This document shows, piece by piece, positions 52,795-62,600 of a stretch of 64,000 nucleotides of DNA. Position 1 is the first letter of the stretch; each line of letters begins with the position of its first letter. Source of the stretch: Venturia oleaginea (lineage: Eukaryota; Ascomycota; Dothideomycetes; Venturiales; Venturiaceae); contig JABMLP010000023.1 of the NCBI GenBank assembly GCA_013176395.1, forward strand, positions 930,001-994,000, read 5' to 3'. The notes below the pieces were generated by a model, which did not search any database, was not told the DNA's origin, and was given only the letters and a program-made list of their open reading frames with translations. The translations under genes were made by a program, and so were the position numbers.

Positions 52795-52985
52795 GCTTGC
52801 CATCGCTTTTGCGCCGGTGTATACACAAAATAAGCTCCTTGGCAAAGTGGAAGTTGGCGCTGATAGGTAACAATTAGACTTCAGCAGGTTTAGTTCTTGT
52901 CTGTAAATGTCTGTAAAAGCTAAACTCAGCTTTTAGCGCCAAACTCGTTTTGTGTATCACGGCGCAAAAGCAATGCCACGAGGTT
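52795..52985. repeat. Foldback/MITE-like element
   Basis: The left arm contains GCTTTTGCGCC (52805-52815) followed by a TATACACAAAA block (52820-52830). The right arm contains the inverted blocks TTTTGTGTAT and GGCGCAAAAGC (52961-52971). A second inner pair, TTGGCGCT and AGCGCCAA, lies near 52854 and 52935. The arms are imperfect, with small gaps. No coding content and no clear target duplication were seen. Confidence 0.65.
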
Positions 52986-53181
52986 GACCGAAATTCACCC
53001 GCTGATTTGCTCTTGGTAGACCAGTCTGTTGTAATGACAGAAGACCAAAAGGTGTTGGAAGTGTGCGTATTTTGACACCATCGCTATATAACTGTTGCGA
53101 AGGTGAAAAGTGATCTGATCATATGTGAAGTCTCCATCACGATGTCGTAGATTTTAGAATAGGTGGAAGAATGCCTGTGTT

Positions 53182-53216
53182 CTAGACCTGGACCTAGACC
53201 TAGACCTAGACCTAGA
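53182..53216. repeat. Hexamer array, CCTAGA type
   Basis: About five units of CTAGAC/CCTAGA occur, the second with one G for A (CTAGACCTGGACCTAGAC). It is near, but not equal to, the usual fungal telomere unit CCCTAA. Confidence 0.7.
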
Positions 53217-53350
53217 ATTACATATACAGCAGGTAATAACGTAATCGATGGGTTAGTGGCCACTGTGGGTTAGTGGCCATCCCATCAAGGTATCTCAGCG
53301 AAAAAATGTGTGCATTTCAACAACCACCTAATCTATTACAATAATATATA

Positions 53351-54693
53351 CAGTACTAGGGCAAAAGTTTCCGTACAATTAAGCGAAAACGCGAAATCTA
53401 CACCTCTCATTTTTTAACACATTATCTTTGCACTACCATTATGCCACCTCAACGAAAGCCATTGACTCCTATAAACCCGCAGAGGCTTCCTAATCATCGT
53501 CTTGCTCCATATCAACGCGGCAAAATTGATGCGCAGCGTGAAGCCGGGCTCAGTTTAGGCGCAATTGCGGCGCTACAAAAACTACCGCGTTCCACCATCC
53601 AATACAGCCTTGAAAAGGCCCCATTACGCCAGAACGGCGAATCCCTACCTTCCAGCGGCCTGCCACGCTCGTATACAGACCGAGATGAACGATCTCTGTT
53701 ACGCATTATACGTACGCAGCCTAAGTTAACGTACGAGGAGGTCAAAAGACAGGCTTGCATCGATTTTTCGAAGGATACCATCAGGAGGATATTGAAAGAG
53801 TACGGAATCGCAAATTGGAGGTCTGCAAGGCGCCCTTTCCTCACACAGGTACATGCTGACGCCAGGAAGCTCTGAGCAGAGCAGCACATCTCGTGGAAAG
53901 CTGAAGATTGGGCGAAGATTATATGGTCTGACGAGTGCTCAGTTGAGCGAGGGACCGGCAAGGCAAGAACATGGTGTTTTCGCACACCAGGACAAAAATG
54001 GGAGACCTCAATGATTGATACCTATAAGAAGGGTAAAGGAGTGTCTATCATGATTTGGGCATGCTTCTCTGGCCAAGCAGGGCGCTCTGAATTGTACATT
54101 CTTAAGCGTGACCTAGAGAGCAAGCGTCAAGGCTACTCTACGAACTCGTATATCAAGTTACTCGACGAAATGCTACCTACAGTATACGAACCGGGCCTTA
54201 AATTTATGCAGGATAACGCGCCTATCCACAAAGCCAAAAAGACTATAGTCTGGTTTAAGGAAAACCTCATTCCACTACAAGATGCGCCGCCCTACAGTCC
54301 TGATATGAACCCGATTGAAAACCTCTGGCGGAGGCTCAAGGAATTGGTCTACGAAGTGGAACCTATGATTGAATACGTTACTGGCGGTGTAGACAATATA
54401 CGAGAGGTTCTAGGAGAAGCACTTATTAAGGCCTGGCGGCTTATTGAACAACATTATTTTGATGCTGTACTTGAGTCAATGCCAAGGAGGGTTGAGGCAT
54501 TACTGGCGGCAGATGGTTGGCACACAAAATACTAAATAGCTCACTGAATGGCTCATTTTGTAGCCCTGGTATTACTGTACATTATACGAGAATATGAGCG
54601 AAAATGATCGCGTCGAAAGCGCGATAATGTAATTACAAGAATCACCATTTTTTGAGCGATCTCGGCTGTACGGAAACTTGTGCGACCCTACTG
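53351..54693 (+). mobile_element. Tc1-type DNA transposon
   Basis: The element is 1343 bp, flanked by TA (53349-53350 and 54694-54695). Terminal repeats of about 29 bp start CAGTA and share AAGTTTCCGTACA. A second TA (54696-54697) and pogo copy 3 follow directly, so the two transposons are abutting. Confidence 0.88.
53441..54535 (+). pseudogene. Tc1 transposase (DD34E) with one premature TGA
   Basis: The frame spans 365 codons, with a single in-frame TGA at 53873-53875. N-terminal paired-type helix-turn-helix (about 20-130: KIDAQREAGLSLGAIAAL and the second helix set near KDTIRRILKEYG). The catalytic acids are Asp in WSDECSVE, Asp in MQDNAPIH and Glu in NPIENLW, with 34 residues between the last two. 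The codon after LTQVHADARKL is TGA and could be CGA by one C-to-T change. Other parts look functional. Confidence 0.88.
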
Positions 54694-55928
54694 TATAACG
54701 TGTTCCACCAACCGAGCTGGTCAGTTTCTGCCAAGACGACCAACTCCCTCATTAACACGATATGTCTCAACAACAAAATGCGCAATTATCTAACAGAGAA
54801 GGCAGAATTCTGCTTGCCCTTTCTGCCTATAACACCCACCAATTTCGAAGCCTCCGGCGCGCTGCTGAAGCGTTTGATGTACCTCCTTCAACATTGACTA
54901 GCCGATACAACGGAATCACGTATCGCCTAGGTACTCGCAACGCCCAACACAAGCTCACTACGACTGAAGAGCAGACAATTGTACAATACATCCTCGACCT
55001 CGATTCGCGAGGATTCGCGCCCCGGCTGTGTGAGGTGGCAGATATGGCGGATAAACTACTAGGTGTACGCGGTGGAGAGCCAGTAGGGAAAAACTGGGCT
55101 GAGAGGTTTATAACGCGCTCAGATGAGCTCAAGATGGCCTTCAATCGAGCTAAGGATAGGCAGAGGATACTACAGGAAGTTCCAGAGATTATTGGCGCGT
55201 GGTTCAAGCTCGTTGCAGACAATAAGGCAAAGTACGGCATCCACGACGAGGATACGCACAACTTTGACGAGATTGGTTTCCAGATGGGCGTTATTGGGTC
55301 AATGAAGGTCGTCACAGCTTCTGAAAGACGTACACGGCCTAATTTGATCCAACCAGGCGATCGCGAGTGGGTTACAGTTATCCAGAGCATCTGCGCCGCT
55401 GGGTATGCGACCCCGCCATTCATTATCTATAAAGGACGCGTTCACATCTCTGCGTGGTATAAGGAGGCAGATATACCACGGAATTGGAAGCTCTCGGTCT
55501 CTGAGAACGGCTGGACAAACAACGCGCTTAGTCTTGAGTGGTTGAAGCACTTTGGCGCGTATACAAAGGCGCGTCAGGTGGGGGGGTATAGGCTGCTCAT
55601 CTTGGACGGCCATGAGAGCCATCTCAACCAGGATTTCAAGGACTACTGCCTCGAACATAAGATCATAACGCTCTGTATGCCACCTCATTCATCGCATATC
55701 CTCCAGCCGCTTGATGTGGTCTGCTTCTCGCCGTTGAAGTGCAAGTACTCTCAACGAGTTCGAGACTTGGCACGCCGACGCGTCTACCATATCAACAAAG
55801 AAGGCTTCCTCCCAGCCTTCAAAGACGCGTTTTTCGACGTGTTTACAGAAGAGAACTGTCGAAAGGCTTTTGAGATGGTAGGGCTAGTCCCTATCAACGC
55901 GGAGGTAGTATTGGATCGCCTTGAAGTA

Positions 55929-57283
55929 CTATGGGTGCCGGCCAAATAAACGTTAGTATGGCGATCCACCGAGGTGACGCCGCAATCATGTTAAGCTGTA
56001 TACAAGCCGTAATCTCGTATTTTTGGTGTTTATGTAATCTCCTTCCACAGCCACGTTGACATTCTGTATACACAAGATTTTGGTGTTATAACTGCAGCCA
56101 TCATGAGGTCTCAAGAGCTCACACGAGATCATCGCCTTATTATCCTTAACCTACACCAAGCAGGCTTGACCAACCACGCAATTTCGCAGTTTTTCCAGGA
56201 GAAACAAGGCACCTGTGTTACTATACGGCAGTGTCAGTTGGCCGTCAATGCAGGTCACCCTACGCCTCAAAAGAAGCGACGTGCGGGCCGAAAAGGATAC
56301 CTTACAGAGGAGCAGATTGATGAGCTTGAAGCCTACGTATGTAGCTCAAAAGCAGCTCGACTATTAAGTTGGCAAGCACTCTCAATTAGCCCTCTTGCCC
56401 ACCTTGGTGTAGGAGCAGATTGCCTCCGAAAAGCACTCGCTAAAAGAGGTTACAAGCGCTATGTTGCAAGGCATAAACCACCTCTCTCCGATAAGAATCG
56501 ACGCCTCCGCCTTGCCTGGGCCCTAGAGCACCAACACTGGACCTTACAACAATGGGCTACTATACTGTGGACTGATGAGACCTGGGTAACAGGAAGGAGG
56601 CATAGGAAGCAATGGGTTACCCGCAAAGCCGGCGAAGAACTCCACCCTGACTGCGTAGTTCAGAAGGTTCAAAGGAAGAAAGGGTGGATGTTCTGGGGTT
56701 CATTCTACGGGGCTCAAAAAGGGCCATCTCTTTTCTAGGAGAAGAACTGGGGTGCTATCAATATGGTCGGTAGATTCTCCCTCTCTTAAGCCTCCTTTTC
56801 TTACCAATTTAGGAGTCATACACGGAGAGAATCGTGCCTACAATGGCTGAATATACACGACAGAATAGGCTCTTTTTGATGCAGGATAACGCCCCAGGGC
56901 ACTCAGGTTCTCTTACGAAAGCAGAGCTCCTACGCCTCCGGGTCCCTCTCATCTTTTGGCCACCTTTCTCACCAGATATGAACCCAATTGAGACAGTATG
57001 GAATTGGATGAAGGATTGGATAGAGGCAAACTATAAGGATAGGTATTATAATAACCATCCAGAATTGAGAAGGATTGTACAGGAAGCCGGGGAGAATGCT
57101 ATAACTCCGCAGAAACTGTGGAGTTTGATAGAGACTATGTATACGAAATGGTGATAGCGTTGAAATTGAGCTCAAAAACAACTTTATAATCATGTATTAT
57201 TACACCAAGAATGTGGGATCTCCGGCCGATATTAAGTGCAGATCAGTCCCACTAACTAACGTTTATTTGTCCGTTTACCATAG
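55929..57283 (+). mobile_element. Second Tc1-type DNA transposon, nested in pogo copy 3
   Basis: The element is 1355 bp with TA on both sides. The ends begin CTATGG and share CAAATAAACGTTAGT after a variable 8-bp stretch in inverted orientation. The host reading frame GAAGTA-CGG of pogo copy 3 resumes after the second TA. Confidence 0.93.
56103..57154 (+). pseudogene. Tc1-type transposase (DD34E) with stop and possible intron
   Basis: The first part (56103-56736) has HTH-like segments (NHAISQFFQEKQGTCVTIRQ) and the first acid in WTDETWVTG. TAG at 56736-56738 interrupts the SLF-EKNWGAIN stretch, where TGG (Trp) is expected. A GT-AG segment, 56766-56812 (47 bp), would restore the frame before ESYTERIVPTMAEYTRQ. 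The second part holds MQDNAPGHSG and NPIETVWNWMKDWIE, 34 residues between the acids. Whether the 47-bp segment is an intron or an insertion is undecided. Confidence 0.82.
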
Positions 57284-57766
57284 TACGGCTACGTGCCCCA
57301 CCAGCACCCCCACCGCAGTAGACGCCGTGGCAGTCGAAGACTCCAAGCAATACTCTTGAATTTGGATCCCAATCCAAGCTCGTAAGCGAGTCCTTTACTC
57401 GGTCACCAGTTACTGCGCAGACAGGCTTTTCCCAGCTTGTCAAGGGCTGAATTGATGCTACACGAAAACGCTCTACTTGTTGCGCGCAACCGCGAGCTTG
57501 AAGAGCAATTGGCAGTAATGACAAAGCGAAAATCGCGCAAAAGGAAGTGGGTCCAGCAAGGTGGTACTATAGAGTATGGGACTGTAGCAGCGCAGGTAGC
57601 TGCCGAGGTGTCTGTCGCGCCTCAGGGATCAAAGAAGGCTCGTGGTAGTGGTGGTCAAGAAATAGCCCGATCGACTCAACGGCGCTGTAGGAACTGCGGC
57701 GCAACTGGGCATAATGCGCGAACTTGTAAAAAAGATATCGAGATATCATCTGAATCAGATAGCAGC

Positions 57767-57970
57767 TGTCATGATCCAACTATGTTGGTATTCGAATGCA
57801 GTTAAACGTAGTTAAATGTGGTGGTTCTGCTCGATCAGGTCTAACGCGAGACTGGTCGCAAGTACTTAGACTCGTCTCTACCTCTTAGTTAGCTCCTCAT
57901 CCTTACAACTTCGCACATCCCATAGAATTCAAGTCATGCTTCCAAGTCAAGTCCAAGGTCAAACGTGACA
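57767..57970 (+). repeat. 5' LTR of the intact chromovirus (204 bp)
   Basis: It starts TGTCATGATCCAAC and ends AAACGTGACA. It carries an additional CAGTTAAACG block relative to the 3' LTR. Confidence 0.9.
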
Positions 57971-58042
57971 GTTTGTAAGGATCCCTTTTCACGATAAAAG
58001 TCGGGCTGCTATTGTCTACGCAGCCAACAAACCTCACCAACT

Positions 58043-59617
58043 ATGCCCCGAATTCTCGACCTTCCCTCCCTTGCGGACGATACTACCACCCTCGAAAACA
58101 GTACTCTCGAAAACCCCCTAGCCTTCTACAACTTCTCTATAACCCCTAGACTCGCAGCAACCCTTACTCAGAAGATCCAAGCTACCTTTGCAACCCCGGC
58201 GGACGAAGCCTCAGTCAACGAAAATGAATACGTCCCAGTCTCACACGTTACTCTCGACCGCGCTTCGGCGCTCCCACTCCTCCAGCTTTTAGCTACCATC
58301 TCCCATATGTTCAACACAGCCCAGCGAGACCAGGATACCATGTCCCGTTCAATTCAAGAACTCAAGCTCGAAGCCTCTGAGAACGAAGCTCGCGCTCTTC
58401 GAGCAGAACTCCAGGGCGTTACTTCTCGCGAAATCTCCGCCCCTCGATCAACCCAAGGCGACATCTCTATCTTTGAAGGAGATAAAAACAAATACAAGAG
58501 CTGGCTCTTAGACCTCCGGATAAAACTCAGCGCAGACTCCAAAGCATTCCCTTCAGTAAACTCACAAGTTACTTACGCCTTCAATCGACTTGACGACAGG
58601 TGCAAATCCACAATTCGCCCATACTACAACGAAACTACGAATTCATGGCCTTTTGAATCCCTTGACGAATTTATCTCAAAACTCAACGACAGCTACGCTC
58701 CTCGTTTCGATATTCAAGATGCTATGAATAAGCTGCAGAACCACAAGATGGCAAACCGAACATTTGCTACTTACGCCGCAGACTTTCGACGCCTACTCCA
58801 AGAAGCCGGAATCACCCTCCCTCACGTCTCAGAACCCGCAAACCACTTGGAACAACTTATGATTGTCAACTTTCGCAGCGGCCTGAGCGCAGAACTCAGC
58901 GGAGCAATGATTCACGTCCCTACGACAAAGAAACTGGAGGAGTTAATCGATCTGTGCCACAACTGCGAAGCCAACATGAAACAATTCGAGAAAATCTCTC
59001 GAGCTCTAAAAGCTCCCGTATTCTCAGGATCATCTACATTAGCTACCGCTCCCTCTGCATCCCAACGCGCATTCCTAGTCTCCCCCGCCACTTCTCACGC
59101 TTTCGGAGATGCCATGGACATTTCAGTTATGAACCTCAACGGTAGTGCCGGCGCCGACATAGGTACCTGCCTCCCGTCTCTCCAGATGAAACCAATTGCA
59201 TCCTGGACCCTGGAAGAGAAAGCCGCCAATATTCAATGGCGAAAGACCAACAACCGTTGCGGATACTGCGGAGAGCCCGTAGTAATTATGCCTAATGGTC
59301 AGAAGCACATCGCCGCCGTATGCCCTAAGAAAGCCCAGCGTGGACGCCCCTCCAATCAGTTCACTACTCCCAACCAGTTCGCCAGTGACCCCATGCAGTT
59401 TGGCAACTCCGGAGCTCGAAACTTCATTCCCCCTATGAGCTTTAGCAATATGAGTATGTCAGGAGCATCGGGAGCGTATCCACAGAACGTCCAGACTTCC
59501 CGGATCACTCAAGGCCCTGAAGAACGCTCAGGTTCTACCGCCTCTTCTAGCACCACAAGCTACGGCTTCGGATCAGCCCCATACACCCCGAGTTCGGAAA
59601 ACTCACAGTCTCGTTGA
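58043..59617 (+). CDS. Chromovirus gag polyprotein
   Basis: This is a 524-aa intact frame. The N-terminal half is helical, followed by a capsid-like gag domain (about 140-320: YKSWLLDLRIKLSADSK, then YAADFRRLLQEAG). The nucleocapsid-like region (about 400-440) contains CGYCGEPVVIMPNGQKHIAAVC, spaced CX2CX12HX4C instead of the usual CX2CX4HX4C. A Ser/Asn/Pro-rich tail follows. The stop TGA (59615-59617) overlaps pol in the -1 frame, and the -1 frame is open only from 59551, so frameshifting, if used, must occur in 59551-59617. Confidence 0.9.
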   Translation: MPRILDLPSLADDTTTLENSTLENPLAFYNFSITPRLAATLTQKIQATFATPADEASVNENEYVPVSHVTLDRASALPLLQLLATISHMFNTAQRDQDTMSRSIQELKLEASENEARALRAELQGVTSREISAPRSTQGDISIFEGDKNKYKSWLLDLRIKLSADSKAFPSVNSQVTYAFNRLDDRCKSTIRPYYNETTNSWPFESLDEFISKLNDSYAPRFDIQDAMNKLQNHKMANRTFATYAADFRRLLQEAGITLPHVSEPANHLEQLMIVNFRSGLSAELSGAMIHVPTTKKLEELIDLCHNCEANMKQFEKISRALKAPVFSGSSTLATAPSASQRAFLVSPATSHAFGDAMDISVMNLNGSAGADIGTCLPSLQMKPIASWTLEEKAANIQWRKTNNRCGYCGEPVVIMPNGQKHIAAVCPKKAQRGRPSNQFTTPNQFASDPMQFGNSGARNFIPPMSFSNMSMSGASGAYPQNVQTSRITQGPEERSGSTASSSTTSYGFGSAPYTPSSENSQSR

Positions 59618-62600
59618 AAAGACGTTCATCGAGACACGACAACAAATCGAAACGATATGTTCTCCACATCAGTTCGGCAGTTCTAGGTTACTCAGAGAAA
59701 TCAACAGGAGAGATTGATGGACCAGTAGACTCTAGACCAATCATAGTCCCAATTACACTTAATGAATGGATCAAAACCCTCGCCGTTACTGATTTCTTTG
59801 CCACAGGAAGTTTCATAGACCTCGATTTTGCGCAATCCCACGGCTTTCCCTTTATTCCCCTCGAAAACCCCCGCCGCCTCAAAGCCTTTGACGGCGAACA
59901 GGCATCCTCTGCACCCTCTTACGTTACTCACGAAATCCACGTCTCCGTCAGAACCGGAGAACACCACCTCGAAACCACGAAATTCTTTGTTACCCGTCTC
60001 GGCTCCGCAGCAGCCATCTTTGGCACTCCCTGGATGAACCTCCACGGTGTGAAACTCGATTTTGAGAATCGTAGTATTCACTTCGGTACCCACTGTTCTA
60101 AGAAATGTCTTCAGGGCCACAAGGGCTCTGTTGAGTACATCCCGCTCCCGTTTGGTGCCCGCGCACCCCCTCAAGAAACCCCGGACTCTCCTCGCGATTG
60201 GAAGATTGTCAACTCTCACGCTTTTCAATGGAATTCTAAGCAGCCCAATGCTCAAATCTACGCAATCAGTATTCAAGATATCGATAAATTTCTGGCGAAG
60301 AAACCAGATTACAAAGACCCTCGTCCCCAGTTACCCAAAGACCTTCACGACCTCGCGCACGCTTTTAACAGAAAAGCTGCTGATTCACTGCCCCCTTCAC
60401 GCCTCGTCGACCACAAAATCGAAATTCAAGAAGACAAGAAAGACCAGTTACCCAACGCTCCTCTCTACGGTATGTCCCAGAACGAACTCAAATGCCTCCG
60501 GAAATGGCTGGAGGAGAATTTGGAAAAAGGCTTTATCAGAAAAAGCCAGTCCGACGTCAGTTCCCCATGTATCTTTGTCAAAAAACCAGGTGGTGGTCTG
60601 CGATTCTGCGTAGACTACCGAAAACTCAACGCCATTACTCGAAAAAACCGATACCCTATTCCCTTACTCCACGAAACCCTAGACAAACTCAGCAAAGCCA
60701 AGTACTTCACGAAGATCGATATTATCTCAGCATTCAACGCACTCCGAGTCCACCCCGACAGCGTTCCTCTCAATGCATTCAGAACCCGCTTCGGTCTGTT
60801 CGAATCTCTAGTTATGAACTTCGGTCTCTGCAATGCCCCGGCGACCTGGCAGTCGTATATTAACGAACAACTTAAAGACTTCCTCGACGTTTTCTGCACC
60901 GCGTACCTCGACGACATCCTAATCTACAGCGAAACTCTCGAAGAGCATAAAATTCAAGTGCGGCAGGTTATCGAACGGATGCACGCAGCAGGACTCAACA
61001 TCGACATCGACAAATGCGAATTCTACCAGACAGAAGTCAAATTTCTCGGTTTAATTATCACAGACCACGGAATCCGGATGGACCCGGACAAAGTCAAAAC
61101 AATCATTGATTGGCAATACTGTACCACTCGCCACGACGTCCAATCCTTCCTCGGTTTTGCCAATTTCTACCGCCGTTTTATTTTCAATTACTCCTCCACC
61201 GCGAAACCTCTTACCGACTTACTGAAAAAAGACAAGCCGTTCTACTTCGGCCCAAAACAGCGCGCCGCTTTTGATAAACTCCAAGAAGCCTTCATCTCCG
61301 CACCAATCCTCGCACATTTCGACCCTACAAAGAAGTGTATTGTCGAAACAGACGCCTCCGACTGGGTAGGCGCTGGAGTACTCTCACAAATCGGCAATGA
61401 CGGTTTGCTACACCCCGTCGCCTTCTTCTCTCACAAGTTCACACCCCAGGAGTGTAATTACGAAATCTACGACAAAGAACTCCTAGCAATCATTCGCGCA
61501 TTTGAAGAGTGGCGAGGAGAGCTCGAAGGAACTGAAAACCCGATCGAAGTTATTACAGACCACCGAAACCTCGAATACTACATGTCAACCAAAAAACTCA
61601 CTCGCCGACAAGCCCGTTGGGCCGAATTCCTCTCCCAATTCCACTTCGAAATCAAATGGAGACCAGGAAAAGATACTACGAAACCCGACGCCTTGACCCG
61701 CCGCTCCCAAGACCTCCCCTCAAACGTATCCGACCCGCGTATCCAGCACCAGTCACAGGTTATGCTTAAACCCCACACACTTGACCCTAAGATTCGAAAA
61801 GAACTAGCGCTCCAAGTCCACAATCTTTCATTATGCCCAGTTACGCTTCGTGACCACTCCTCTCCACAAGACTTCGAGAAAAACCCAGACTACCGCGACT
61901 CTTCCGAAAATGACGGGGACGAATCCCTTGAGCCCCTCAACGATATATGGAACAAACCTAGCAACGACGTAGTAGCTGAAGAACAAACCCCAACCACCCC
62001 GTTCTCCCCTCCGGACATATTCATCCCTTCGCAAGACCCAGACGACGAAGAGCTTATTTGGGACGAAGACAAGTTTGAAGAACTCTACGCTAGAGCGTTG
62101 ACTAAAGACAAAGAACCACGCGAAGTCTTGAAAAAACTACGCGACGGCAAAACCCACCATCGAACGTTGCGGATGCAAGACTGCGAAGAACGCGACGGCC
62201 GCCTTTGGTATAAAAAGTGTCTATTTATTCCCCAAGACGATACACTACAAGCATACATTCTGACAGCGAACCACGACTGTAATGTCGCAGGTCACCCGGG
62301 TAAAGCTAACAACTTCCTCAAACTCCGCAAGTTCTACTACTGGCATGGCATGCACGCCACCTCGGACAAATGGATCCCACGATGCGACGCCTGTCGACGC
62401 GCAAAACCGAGCAACCTAATGTACCAAGGACTCCTCAACACTCTCGAAGCCCCTCAACGAAGATGGGAAGACATCCAGATGGACTTCATTACCGATTTAC
62501 CTGCTACACGCAAAGGAGGTAATACCTGCCTCTTAGTAATTGTCGATTGCCTCACCAAAATCAAGCACCTTATCCCCTGCCAAAAACTCCCAGAAGCCCG

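Larger units (their letters stand above)
52543..53350. other. Intergenic DNA with a foldback element and short tandem repeats
   Basis: Holds the inverted-repeat element (52795-52985), a CCTAGA hexamer array (53182-53216) and a GGGTTAGTGGCCA direct repeat (about 53249-53281). No gene was recognised. Confidence 0.5.
54698..57766 (+). mobile_element. Fot1/pogo-type transposon, copy 3, split by a Tc1 element and cut by an LTR
   Basis: The left terminus ACGTGTTCCACC is next to TA (54696-54697). Its terminus has a single CCGAGCTGGTCAGTTTCTG block, whereas copies 1 and 2 have two. The transposase starts at 54762. A Tc1-type element lies inside at 55929-57283, with TA on either side (55927-55928 and 57284-57285). 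The right end is missing: at 57766 the sequence changes to the LTR of the chromovirus. Confidence 0.9.
54762..57766 (+). pseudogene. Pogo transposase copy 3, disrupted
   Basis: The first 389 codons (to 55928) match copies 1 and 2 and include NFDEIGF, LILDGHESH and QPLDVV. The insertion at TA interrupts codon EV-R. After the insertion (57284 on) the sequence shows a TAG where copy 1 has GAG and a 2-bp deletion near 57448 that shifts frame before the zinc knuckle (CRNCGATGHNARTC). The last residues are lost at the LTR boundary. It is non-functional. Confidence 0.9.

Noticed and set aside
59596..59602. GGAAAAC as a slippery heptamer for the intact chromovirus
   Set aside because: It is in the right phase within the 59551-59617 overlap but does not fit X-XXY-YYZ (GGA is not a homotriplet), so no frameshift site is claimed there.
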